This document shows, piece after piece, positions 48,025 through 56,154 of a DNA stretch of 63,661 bases. Source of the DNA: an uncultured Collinsella sp. (GTDB taxonomy: Bacteria > Actinomycetota > Coriobacteriia > Coriobacteriales > Coriobacteriaceae); the NCBI GenBank assembly GCA_900541685.1, contig UQKM01000014.1, positions 1 through 63,661 of the forward strand. Direction: 5' to 3'. The notes beneath the pieces are model-generated. The model worked only from the letters and a program-made list of their open reading frames with translations, had not been told where the DNA came from and searched no databases. Made by a program: the position numbers and the translations under genes. Position 1 is the first letter of the stretch, and each line of letters opens with the position of its first letter.

Positions 48025-49881
48025 ATGATTGAGCTGCTCAGGCGTTTTGGCGGTAAGTTTCGCCGCTATATGGTGATTGGTCCTGCGTGCAAGCTGATCG
48101 AAGTGATCTTTGACCTGCTGACGCCGCTGGTGATTGCCCAGATGATTGATAAGGGTATCGGCGCACACGACGTGAACGCCGTCGTCCACTACGGTATGGT
48201 ACTTGGCGCCATGGCTGTGATCGGCATCTCGTTTACGCTCGTCTGCCAAAAGATGGCGGCGCTCACCTCGCAGGGCATGGGCACCGATATCCGTGGTGCG
48301 CTCTACCAGCACATCAACAAGCTGAGCTATGCCGAGCTCGATCGCTTTGGCACGCCGTCGCTTATCACCCGCATCACCAACGACGTCAACCAGGTGCAAC
48401 TTGCCGTGGCGCTGGGCGTGCGCATGCTTATCCGCTGGCCCTTCCTGGCGGTGGGCTCCATGTGCGCGGCCCTTGCCATCGACCTTAAGCTCGGCATCAT
48501 CTTTTTGATCTGCACGCCCGCCATCGGCCTGGTGTTTTGGTTTGTCATGGCGCGCTGTATCCCGTACTACAAGCAGCTGCAGGCAAAGCTTGACCGCATC
48601 GCGCTTATCTGCCGCGAGGGCCTTTCGGGCGCCCGCGTGGTTCGCGCCTTCGTGCGCGAGGACCATGAGCGCGAGCGCTTTGCCCAAGCCGCCGATGACC
48701 AGGCCAATACTGCCATCGCGGTGGGCAAGCTCTCGTCGATTCTCAACCCCGTCACGTTTCTTGTGATGAACCTGGGCGTGTGCGCCATCCTGTGGATCGG
48801 CGGCATCCAGGTCAACGTGGGCGAGCTCACGCAGGGTCAGGTCATGGCGTTCGTCAACTACATGACGCAGACCCTCACCTCCATTGTGTATGTCGCCAAC
48901 CTGGTCGTGGTCTTTACCAAGTCGAGCGCCAGCGCGTCGCGTATCAACGAGGTGCTCAATTGCGTGCCGAGCATTACCGATGAGGGCAACCAGCCGGTCG
49001 CACTGCCCGAGCCGGGCGAACTGGCGGGTGGCGCTGTTCCGGTCCCTGCGTTGAGCTTTGACCATGCGAGCTTTTCGTTTGGCGTGGGCGCGGCAAATGC
49101 CGTGAGCGATGTGACGCTGGAGCTGCCGCTGGGCAAAACGCTCGGCATTATCGGCGGCACGGGCAGCGGCAAGTCCACGCTCGTCTCGCTTATCCCGCGC
49201 CTGTACGATGCGGGCACCGGCAGCGTGAGCGTGATGGGTACCGACGTGCGCACTTGGCCGCTCGACCAGCTGCGCCACGTGGTCGCGACCGTTCCGCAGC
49301 GAGCGTCGCTGGTGAGCGGCACCATCCGCAGCAACCTGACCTGGCGTGACGAGTCGGCGACCGACGAGGAGCTCTGGGCAGCGCTCGATATGGCGCAGGC
49401 GAGCGAGTTCGTGCGCAACAAGTCGCAGGGGCTCGATGCCCCGGTCGAGGCGGGCGGCAAGAACTTTAGCGGTGGCCAGCGCCAGCGCCTGACCATCGCG
49501 CGTGCCCTGGTGGGCTCGCCACAGGTCCTGATCATGGACGATTCTGCCTCGGCGCTCGACTTTAAGACCGACGCGGCGCTTCGCCATGCCGTCCGCGAGC
49601 GTGGCGTGCGCGGTGTCGCCGAGGGCGGGCTGCCGCTCACGACGGTCATCGTGAGCCAGCGCGTCTCGACCGTGCGCGATGCCGACATGATCTGCGTGCT
49701 CGACCACGGATCGGTTGCGGGCCTGGGCACGCATGACGAGCTGTATGCAAGCTGCCAGCTCTATCGCGAGATTTGCCAGTCGCAGCTGCGCCGCGAGGAG
49801 CTCGAGGGCCAGCAGGGGAGTGCGGCGCCCGCGTCTGCCCCAACCGTCCCCGCATCCGTCTGCGCAAAGGAGGGCTGCTAG
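48025..49881 (+). CDS. ABC exporter half-transporter with degenerate ATPase site (second pair)
   Basis: A 618-residue exporter subunit with six membrane helices (to about 310), Walker A GGTGSGKST, signature FSGGQRQRL and Walker B end LIMDDSASALDFKTD, where Asp replaces the catalytic Glu. It is a paralogue of the subunit at 27636, with the same ALDFKTDAALRHA stretch. The C-terminal 25 residues are Ala/Pro/Ser-rich. The ATG at 48025 follows GGGAG. It ends immediately before its partner gene. Confidence 0.92.
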   Translation: MIELLRRFGGKFRRYMVIGPACKLIEVIFDLLTPLVIAQMIDKGIGAHDVNAVVHYGMVLGAMAVIGISFTLVCQKMAALTSQGMGTDIRGALYQHINKLSYAELDRFGTPSLITRITNDVNQVQLAVALGVRMLIRWPFLAVGSMCAALAIDLKLGIIFLICTPAIGLVFWFVMARCIPYYKQLQAKLDRIALICREGLSGARVVRAFVREDHERERFAQAADDQANTAIAVGKLSSILNPVTFLVMNLGVCAILWIGGIQVNVGELTQGQVMAFVNYMTQTLTSIVYVANLVVVFTKSSASASRINEVLNCVPSITDEGNQPVALPEPGELAGGAVPVPALSFDHASFSFGVGAANAVSDVTLELPLGKTLGIIGGTGSGKSTLVSLIPRLYDAGTGSVSVMGTDVRTWPLDQLRHVVATVPQRASLVSGTIRSNLTWRDESATDEELWAALDMAQASEFVRNKSQGLDAPVEAGGKNFSGGQRQRLTIARALVGSPQVLIMDDSASALDFKTDAALRHAVRERGVRGVAEGGLPLTTVIVSQRVSTVRDADMICVLDHGSVAGLGTHDELYASCQLYREICQSQLRREELEGQQGSAAPASAPTVPASVCAKEGC

Positions 49882-51741
49882 ATGAATCCGTATACTTCTT
49901 CCGGTTCGGTCGCCACGATGACGGCCAATGTGTCCGGTAACGACAAGCTCAACGACCTGGGCGACGGCCCGCGCCAACCCGGTGATCCCGAGCGCTATCC
50001 CGTGGGCGCGGTGACGCGCCGCCTGCTGGGCTATGTTCGCCCGCACCGTATTTCGTTTACGGCGTCGTTTGTGAGCGCCGCCATCTCGGTGATTCTGCAG
50101 CTCTACACGCCCATCCTCATTGGTGAGGGCATCGACCTGATCGTCGCCACCGGGCAGGTGGACTTCGATGCGCTGCTGCCGCTCGTTACCAAACTCGCGA
50201 TTGTCGTGATGGGTGCTGCGGCCTTTCAGTGGCTGCAGGGCTACTGCGTCAACCGTCTGTCCTACGAGACGGTGCGCGACATGCGCGTGGAGGCGAGCGA
50301 CAAGCTCAGCCGCATGCCGCTCGGCTTTGTCGACAGCCATGCCCACGGCGACCTTATGAGCCGCGTGGTCAACGACGTCGATCAGGTGGGCGACGGTCTG
50401 CTGCAGGGCTTTACCCAGCTCTTTACCGGCGTCATCACCATCGTGGGCACGCTTGCGTTTATGCTCTCCATTAACCTGACCATGACACTCGTGGTGGTGC
50501 TCGTCACGCCGCTTTCCATCTTTGCAGCTGGCGCCATCGCCAAGCTCTCCAACAAAAGCTTTACGGCTCAGCAGCGTATTCAAGGGCAGCTCGGCGGTCA
50601 TATCGAGGAGTATGTGGGTGAGCAAAAGCTGGTGGACGCCTTCGTCTACGGCCCGCACGCTCAGCAGCGCTTCGATGCCCTTAACGCCGAGCTCTATACA
50701 GCAGGTGAACGCGCGCAGTTTATGGGTTCGCTCTCCAACCCCGGCACGCGCTTTATCAATAACATCATCTATGCCGTGGTCGCTGTGATCGGCTGCGTGG
50801 GCGTGATCACGGGCGTGCCAGCGGCGCTTACGGTGGGCGGCGTGCAGATTTTCCTGTCCTATGCCAACCAGTACACCAAGCCGTTCAACGAGGTCACCAA
50901 CGTCATCACGCAGATCCAGACCGCGTACGCCTCGGCGCGCCGCATGTTTGCGCTGCTCGATGCGCGCGAGCAGGAGCCCGACGCGTCGGACGCCGTAGAG
51001 CTTGCCGCCCCGCAGGGCGAGGTTTCGTTTGAGCATGTGGACTTTAGCTATGTGCCCGACCGCAAACTGCTGCAGGATATCTGCATCGAGGCCAAGCCCG
51101 GCATGCGCTTTGCCCTGGTCGGTCCCACGGGCTGCGGCAAGACGACGCTCATCAACCTGCTGCTGCGTTTTTACGATATCGATGCCGGCCGCATCTCGGT
51201 AGACGGGCGTTCGTCGCGCGACTACACGCGCTCGAGCCTGCGCCGCGCCTTTGGCATGGTGCTGCAGGACACCTGGCTGTTCGAGGGCACGGTGGCAGAC
51301 AACATCGCGTACGGTTGCCCCGATGCCACGCGCGAGCAGGTTATCGAGGCCGCCAAGCGCGCGCATGCGCACAAGTTTATCGTGCAGCTGCCGGGCGGCT
51401 ACGATACGGTAATCGGCGAGGACGGCGGCACGTTTAGCCAGGGCCAAAAGCAGCTGCTGTGCATCGTGCGCGTCATGCTCACCGACCCGGCGATCTTGCT
51501 GCTGGACGAGGCGACCTCGAGCATCGATACCCGCACCGAGCTGCAGGTTCAGGCGGCATTCGACGAGCTCATGGCAGGTCGCACAAGCTTTGTCGTGGCG
51601 CACCGCCTGAGCACCATCCGCAACGCCGACTGCATTCTGGTGATGCGCGACGGCGAGATTATCGAGCGCGGCACGCACGACGAGTTGCTAGCGGCAGGCG
51701 GCTTCTACGCCGAGCTCTACCGCAGTCAGTTCGCCCAGTAA
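49882..51741 (+). CDS. ABC exporter half-transporter with canonical ATPase site (second pair)
   Basis: A 619-residue partner subunit with six membrane helices, Walker A GPTGCGKTT, the modified signature FSQGQKQLL and intact Walker B LLLDEATSSIDTRTE. The start codon abuts the previous stop, with AAGGAGGG as RBS. Together with the preceding gene it should form a heterodimeric exporter with one active and one degenerate site. No regulator gene is adjacent, unlike the MarR-controlled pair at 27-31 kb. Confidence 0.93.
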   Translation: MNPYTSSGSVATMTANVSGNDKLNDLGDGPRQPGDPERYPVGAVTRRLLGYVRPHRISFTASFVSAAISVILQLYTPILIGEGIDLIVATGQVDFDALLPLVTKLAIVVMGAAAFQWLQGYCVNRLSYETVRDMRVEASDKLSRMPLGFVDSHAHGDLMSRVVNDVDQVGDGLLQGFTQLFTGVITIVGTLAFMLSINLTMTLVVVLVTPLSIFAAGAIAKLSNKSFTAQQRIQGQLGGHIEEYVGEQKLVDAFVYGPHAQQRFDALNAELYTAGERAQFMGSLSNPGTRFINNIIYAVVAVIGCVGVITGVPAALTVGGVQIFLSYANQYTKPFNEVTNVITQIQTAYASARRMFALLDAREQEPDASDAVELAAPQGEVSFEHVDFSYVPDRKLLQDICIEAKPGMRFALVGPTGCGKTTLINLLLRFYDIDAGRISVDGRSSRDYTRSSLRRAFGMVLQDTWLFEGTVADNIAYGCPDATREQVIEAAKRAHAHKFIVQLPGGYDTVIGEDGGTFSQGQKQLLCIVRVMLTDPAILLLDEATSSIDTRTELQVQAAFDELMAGRTSFVVAHRLSTIRNADCILVMRDGEIIERGTHDELLAAGGFYAELYRSQFAQ

Positions 51742-51769
51742 GCAAGCCCGTGGGGCATGTAACGCAGCG

Positions 51770-53035
51770 CTAGGGCGCGAGTGCGTCAACGGGGGCAACG
51801 ATAATGCCCTCGGGCGTTGTATGGGCCGGCATGCCGAACCCGATGACGATGAGCTTGGCCGCGGGTGGTCTCTCGCCACGCTCGACAAGTTTGCGCTCGA
51901 GCCGAAGCAGGTTTGCAGATGCCTCGGGGATCTGCGGACTTCCGAGTTTTACTTCCACGGCAATCCAAGTTCCATCGCGCCTATGTATAACGGCATCGAC
52001 CTCGAGATCGTCGGCGTCATGGTAGTGGGACACCGATGAGTCATTTGCGGCTGCATAGACCTTAAGGTCGTGCAGGACGAGGGATTCGAAGAGCAGTCCC
52101 AGCGTCTTCGGGTCGGATGCCAATGACTCCGGATTTGCTCCGAGCAGTGCGACGGCAAGCGAAGGGTCGGCGAGGTGCCTTTTCGCACTTTGCCGCAGCT
52201 TTACCGGAGACCTGAGCGCCGGATGCCAGGCCGGGATATCATCGATGATGTGTATTCTGCGCAAGGCATCCGTATAGCGCCGCAGCGTACTTCTCGATAC
52301 ATCACCGCCGAGGTCTTTCTCAAGAGACTTTTCGCCGGCAAGAGTGGATTCGTTGCGCGCAAGCGAAGACAGAAGAGCTCTGACTTTCTCCGGGTCACGC
52401 TTCACGCCGTCAACCCTCGAAACATCCGATTCGCAGACACCGTCGATGTAGGCAGCGGATATACGCATTGCATCGGCAGTCGTCTTGCCAACCGCCTGAG
52501 GCCAACCACCACGACATAGCAAATCGGCAATATCGGCGATGCCGTTGATGGATCCAAGTGCCGCTTTGATGGGGCATCCGTTAAGCAGCGATTCGAGCGA
52601 GACCGCCCCTGAGGAAACCCCGAGTTCGGCCAGAGTCATTGTTTCCATGCGCAAGCGTGATATGCGCCCGATGCCGCTGTGCATCGGTTGGTCGGCGTCG
52701 TTTGGTGTTGCTGACCCCGTAAGCAAAAACTGCCCTGGCTCACCGGTCCGACGATCGCATTCGAAACGTATCGCGTCCCACAGTTTTGGCTCTTCCTGCC
52801 ACTCATCGATGAGTCTCGGCGTTGCGCCGACTATTGCTTGAGCTGGATCGATCCTGGCAAGCTGCAGTGCGGCAAAGTCTCCGGCAGGGTCGGAGAGAGA
52901 CAGCGATGATTCAGCGAATCGCTGGGCCGTAGTCGTCTTTCCGCACCACTTCGGTCCCTGAATGAGCACGGCACCAAAAATGTCAAGATCGCGTTCGATT
53001 GAGCGATCGATACATCTACTCATATACCTAGTCAT
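51770..53035 (-). CDS. AAA ATPase with DUF4143 domain
   Basis: A 421-residue protein of the AAA_14/DUF4143 family. Walker A is GPKWCGKTT, Walker B-like IDEWQEEPKLWD, and LLTGSATPNDADQ is the typical sensor segment. The C-terminal half carries the DUF4143 domain with a restriction-endonuclease-like strand pattern (DADDLEVDAVIHRRDGTWIAVEVKLG). The function is unproven. I prefer the Met at 53035 (MTRYMSRCIDRSIERDL) over 53050 because GGGAAG lies just before it. A 23-bp repeat array lies upstream and may control it. GC content is lower than in the neighbours, consistent with horizontal transfer. Confidence 0.85.
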   Translation of the reverse strand: MTRYMSRCIDRSIERDLDIFGAVLIQGPKWCGKTTTAQRFAESSLSLSDPAGDFAALQLARIDPAQAIVGATPRLIDEWQEEPKLWDAIRFECDRRTGEPGQFLLTGSATPNDADQPMHSGIGRISRLRMETMTLAELGVSSGAVSLESLLNGCPIKAALGSINGIADIADLLCRGGWPQAVGKTTADAMRISAAYIDGVCESDVSRVDGVKRDPEKVRALLSSLARNESTLAGEKSLEKDLGGDVSRSTLRRYTDALRRIHIIDDIPAWHPALRSPVKLRQSAKRHLADPSLAVALLGANPESLASDPKTLGLLFESLVLHDLKVYAAANDSSVSHYHDADDLEVDAVIHRRDGTWIAVEVKLGSPQIPEASANLLRLERKLVERGERPPAAKLIVIGFGMPAHTTPEGIIVAPVDALAP

Positions 53036-53114
53036 CGTACTTCCCGCCATTCAAAGAAACATCTCGTTTTATAGCATCTTACCAGCGCGTAAAACATTTT
53101 AACGAAAAACCATG

Positions 53115-53206
53115 ACACAATTTGACGGTATTTCGTGAAACAAATTGACGATATTATATGAAACAATTTGACGGCGTTTTGTGAAACAGTTTTTCGGCCA
53201 TTCGTG
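53115..53206. repeat. Four tandem 23-bp imperfect repeats
   Basis: Units start at 53115, 53138, 53161 and 53184 with consensus AAACAATTTGACGGTATTTC plus GTG. Each unit contains a TTGACG-like hexamer, and the decayed sequence continues to about 53222. This is the main content of the gene-free 53036-53376 stretch between the ATPase and flavodoxin genes. Confidence 0.85.
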
Positions 53207-53376
53207 AAACGTTCTGCGGCGGTTTCAATCCGAAGTACATACTGTTCGAAATCTGTCCAAAGATGTCGTCTGCGTCGCCAATCGACAGACGGTGGTTTAC
53301 ATCTGTCACGTTAGTACTAAGATATTCATCTAATAAATTGCATTAGTGGCTATAGTTTTGGGGGAAACGAGGCAAC

Positions 53377-53934
53377 GTGACTATGACGTGCTCTTTGGTG
53401 GTTAACAGCAAGAGCGGTAATACCAGGATGGTTTCGGGTGCGATCAAGCGCGCTCTGCAGGTTGCGGGCGTTGAGTTTGTCCATGCCGCGGCGTTGAGCG
53501 ACGATGCGGACGCAGATCAGGTTGCGCTCGAGGCGCAGGGCGCCTGCGCGGCCGACACGGTGCTCGTCGGTTTTTGGTGCGACAAGGGCGCGTGCACGCC
53601 TTCGGTCGCGGCGTTGCTCTCCGCCTTGCACGGTAAGCGCGTCTTCCTGTTTGGCACCTGCGGCTTTGGGGCCGACCAGAGCTATTATCAGCAGATTATC
53701 GATCGCGTGACCTCCAATTTGGCCAATGATGCCGAGCTTGTAGGCTGGGCGATGTGCCAGGGCAAGATGGGTCCTGCGGTCAAGCAGCGCTACGAGGCAA
53801 TGCTTGAGCAAGATCCCGAAAACGCCCGATTTAAGATGCTGCTCGACAACTGGGTTGCCGCGAAGGATCACCCCACCAAGGAGGATCTGGACAACATGGC
53901 CGCAGCCGCAAAGAAGGCCGTGCTGGGCGAGTAG
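53377..53934 (+). CDS. Flavodoxin family protein
   Basis: A 185-residue flavodoxin-like protein. The N-terminal FMN-phosphate loop is NSKSGNTRMVSGAI, followed by the second-strand region VLVGFWCDKGACTPSVAALLSAL and FLFGTCGFG. A C-terminal helical extension (about 150-185) goes beyond the minimal fold. It may carry electrons for a reductase; the partner is not identifiable. The start could be the GTG at 53377 (GAGG four bases before) or the ATG at 53383. A terminator follows. Confidence 0.85.
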   Translation: MTMTCSLVVNSKSGNTRMVSGAIKRALQVAGVEFVHAAALSDDADADQVALEAQGACAADTVLVGFWCDKGACTPSVAALLSALHGKRVFLFGTCGFGADQSYYQQIIDRVTSNLANDAELVGWAMCQGKMGPAVKQRYEAMLEQDPENARFKMLLDNWVAAKDHPTKEDLDNMAAAAKKAVLGE

Positions 53935-53975
53935 CTTCGCCGTTCGCGGTCCTTCGTGCAAAACAATACAAATGT

Positions 53976-54004
53976 GAAAGCCTCGAAATTCTCGGGGCTT
54001 TTTT
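53976..54004 (+). terminator. Rho-independent terminator after the flavodoxin gene
   Basis: AAAGCCTCGA pairs with CTCGGGGCTTT with one mismatch, followed by TTTTTT. Confidence 0.85.
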
Positions 54005-54078
54005 CATGACACGAGGGCGCCCCTTTATTGATGGAAGGCCTAATAAGCTGATTGTTCTATGCCCGGATGTGTGCGGAG

Positions 54079-54370
54079 TGGGATGGGATTTCCGGATGGG
54101 TGGGGTTGCGGAAGCTGCGTCCCGGAATTTGCCTTTGGAATGGGATGCGGTTTCCCGTTGAAGGGCTCTGTGGAAACTACATCCCAGTAATCGGTCGAGA
54201 AATGGGATGTAGTTTCCGGTTGAGGGGCTTGGCGGAAAGTGCGACCCGGAATTTGTGATCGAAGCGGGATACGGCTTCCCAACGGGGCCACAAGTGGAAG
54301 CTGCATCCCACTCCGGACGTGAATTCTGGGACACGGTTCTCAGAGGATTATGGGCTGCGAACTACATGGG
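54079..54370. repeat. Five tandem 62-bp palindromic units
   Basis: Units begin TGGGAT or similar at 54079, 54141, 54203, 54265 and 54327, an exact 62-bp period. Each unit has a left arm like GGGATGYRGTTTCC and a right arm like GGAAACTACATCCC, so each can fold as a hairpin. Units vary in loop and arms. No gene is supported inside. Confidence 0.88.
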
Positions 54371-54425
54371 GCTGTCATAAAACTCCGGTAAAAGGGGGTC
54401 GGAAATAAACGGCACTTCCAGTAGT

Positions 54426-54455
54426 TTGTTTTAATGTGGGGGGGGGTACCATTAT
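54426..54455 (+). promoter_or_regulatory. Candidate promoter of the SipW/TasA operon with a G9 tract in the spacer
   Basis: TTGTTT (54426-54431) and CATTAT (54450-54455) are separated by 18 bases that include nine consecutive G (54438-54446). Loss of one G would give the optimal 17-base spacing. The promoter assignment is inferred; the G9 tract itself is directly visible. Confidence 0.5.
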
Positions 54456-54744
54456 TTTAGTTTCGCAAAAAATCGATCCCTCTATGGGGAAGTTGCGTAG
54501 GGGGTTAGTCACAGATATTGGATAAAACAGACTAATTTGGGGATAAATGACCACTTACGCCAAAATAAGTAGCATTTAGCGATAAAACATTGAAAAATAT
54601 GTAGCACATCGCTATGTTTTTATTACGAAAAGATTCCAAATTGGCTTATTTCGGACTCACTTTTCAAGCGCCTTGCGGTTCCTGTTGAAACTTGCTGACC
54701 TTTGGATGGGTCGAATAGGTCCTCAAGGGGGATGAATTATCACT
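54456..54744 (+). other. AT-rich leader of the SipW/TasA operon
   Basis: About 290 bases, clearly AT-rich compared with the rest of the window. It contains an inverted pair TAGCGATAAAACAT / ATCGCTATGTTTTTAT (around 54576 and 54610) and a late small hairpin (GACCT with AGGTC, 54699-54721). No reading frame is supported. It could be a regulatory 5' leader; no known riboswitch was recognised. Confidence 0.45.
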
Positions 54745-55302
54745 TTGACGGCGCGTAGACTCAAACGATTTATTACGCTTTTGAGTAGCTTGGCGTTCGC
54801 GCTTGTCATAGCCCTTGCCGTTGTTTCTTTTGTGCCTCGCGCATTTGGATACACGCCCTTTGCTGTGCTTTCGGGCTCTATGGAACCCGAGCTTCCCGTT
54901 GGCTCCATGGTGTTTGTCCGCCAGGTTGAGCCAACGGATATTGCCGTGGGCGACAATGCAACCTTTTACCGATCGGACGGCGCCGTGGTGACGCACCAGG
55001 TGTACGAGATCGACCCTGTGGCGCAGATGATCGGCACGCAGGGAATTGCGAACAAAAATGCAGACGGAAGCATCATGCACGATGCCGAGCACACGCCTTT
55101 TTCGAGTGTTATCGGCACTGTTTCTTTTTGTGTCCCTTACCTGGGCTTCGTTAACGCATATTGCACGACGATGCCCGGTTTGCTTGTTGTGGTGGCCGTT
55201 CTGGCGCTGCTGGTCGCGGCGTCGATTGTGCTCGATCGGGTGGTTCCCGACGAGCCTGCGGGCAAGCATGCCCGCGCGCATGCGAGGGAGCGGCGTTCAT
55301 AG
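54745..55302 (+). CDS. SipW-type signal peptidase I
   Basis: A 185-residue ER/archaeal-type signal peptidase. N-terminal (14-34) and C-terminal (143-165) membrane helices flank the catalytic part. The Ser motif is LSGSMEPELPVGSMVFV, and the second catalytic residue is His in VVTHQVYE rather than the Lys of the LepB type, as in SipW. Family members process TasA/CalY-type fibre precursors. The start is assigned to TTG 54745 after AAGGGGGA; the spacing is long, so ATT 54736 is a possible alternative. It heads the fibre operon. Confidence 0.88.
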   Translation: MTARRLKRFITLLSSLAFALVIALAVVSFVPRAFGYTPFAVLSGSMEPELPVGSMVFVRQVEPTDIAVGDNATFYRSDGAVVTHQVYEIDPVAQMIGTQGIANKNADGSIMHDAEHTPFSSVIGTVSFCVPYLGFVNAYCTTMPGLLVVVAVLALLVAASIVLDRVVPDEPAGKHARAHARERRS

Positions 55303-55372
55303 CGGCATGGAAAAGCGTCGGCGGCGGTAGGGGCCGTTGCCGGGGAAAGCGATTCTCGAAAGGAAGAGAACG

Positions 55373-56059
55373 ATGGAAAACAAGAAGAAAAAGCGCTACG
55401 GCATCATTGCCGCCCTGTTGCTGCTGGTATTGGCTGCCGGCGTGGGAACGTATGCATGGCTGACGGCGCAGTCGAGCCTGCCCAACAACTTCACTACTGC
55501 GGGCATTAACAAGCCCACTACCGATCCCGATCATCCGAGTCAGCCGCTTCCGGATGATAACACTAAGGTCAACGGCAACCTGACCGAGACTAAATGGGTT
55601 GCGAACTCCAAGCTCGCCCCTGGCGTGTCTGTTCCTAAGAATCCTAATGTCGGTATTGGCAAGGGATCCGAAAACGCTTATGTGTACGTTTTCGTGAAGA
55701 ACGAGACGGCGTCTGCTGGGACTGCTAATTCCAGGAAGACTTACTTCACCATTAACTCTGGCTGGAAGGCCGTTGATGCGACCACCGTTGAGGGAGAGCC
55801 GACTCATTATCTCGGTGGCCTTTTCGTTTATGTTGGCGATGGGACCGAGGCAACTCCGCTTATTGCCAGCAAGACCGAGGACAAGTGGACCGGTGAGCTG
55901 TTCAGCAATGTGACTACGCCCAAGGAGACCGAGCAAAAGGAATTCGCCAAGGATGCCAAGATGACGGTCAACTGCTTCGTTTACGCTGCAGACAGCACCA
56001 CTGAGGGCTCGGCTGCGTCTGCTGAGGTTGCTGCCAAGGATTGGGCTAAGGACCTGTAG
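55373..56059 (+). CDS. TasA/CalY-like fibre subunit with SipW-dependent signal peptide (major)
   Basis: A 228-residue protein. The N-terminus is MENKKKKRYGIIAALLLLV with the SipW-type cleavage region AGVGTYAWLTAQS. The first mature motif SSLPNNFTTAGIN fits the TasA/camelysin family, whose mature proteins polymerise into biofilm fibres. The body is beta-rich without other motifs. A perfect terminator-like hairpin lies directly after the gene, so this subunit should be made in excess over the downstream ones. The ATG at 55373 follows AGGAAGAG. Confidence 0.82.
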   Translation: MENKKKKRYGIIAALLLLVLAAGVGTYAWLTAQSSLPNNFTTAGINKPTTDPDHPSQPLPDDNTKVNGNLTETKWVANSKLAPGVSVPKNPNVGIGKGSENAYVYVFVKNETASAGTANSRKTYFTINSGWKAVDATTVEGEPTHYLGGLFVYVGDGTEATPLIASKTEDKWTGELFSNVTTPKETEQKEFAKDAKMTVNCFVYAADSTTEGSAASAEVAAKDWAKDL

Positions 56060-56078
56060 TAATCCAACCCCCTCCACT

Positions 56079-56122
56079 GAGATCCCGGCCCGCTCCCACC
56101 CCTATACTCGGGCCGGGATCTC
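56079..56122 (+). terminator. Internal operon hairpin after the major fibre gene
   Basis: GAGATCCCGGCCCG pairs perfectly with CGGGCCGGGATCTC around a 16-base loop, followed by GGTCCCCCTTTT. It probably attenuates read-through or stabilises the upstream mRNA, giving stoichiometric control. Confidence 0.75.
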
Positions 56123-56154
56123 GGTCCCCCTTTTATCGACGATTGGCGAACGTA

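Noticed and set aside
48019..51678. 1219-codon minus-strand frame across both ABC exporter genes
   Set aside because: It spans two clearly identified genes on the other strand and encodes His/Arg/Ala-rich low-complexity sequence typical of a shadow frame.
51770..53035. Toxin-antitoxin or phage-defence system
   Set aside because: The DUF4143 ATPase stands alone without a recognisable partner, and domain knowledge alone does not support a defence role.
53115..53206. CRISPR or plasmid-type origin iterons
   Set aside because: The 23-bp units have no spacers, and no replication initiator gene is adjacent.
53377..53934. Bilirubin-reductase partner flavodoxin (BilS)
   Set aside because: Only general flavodoxin features are visible, and no bilirubin reductase gene is adjacent, so the name is not justified.
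54079..54370. CRISPR array
   Set aside because: The 62-bp units are contiguous and palindromic throughout, with no separate unique spacers, and no cas genes are nearby.
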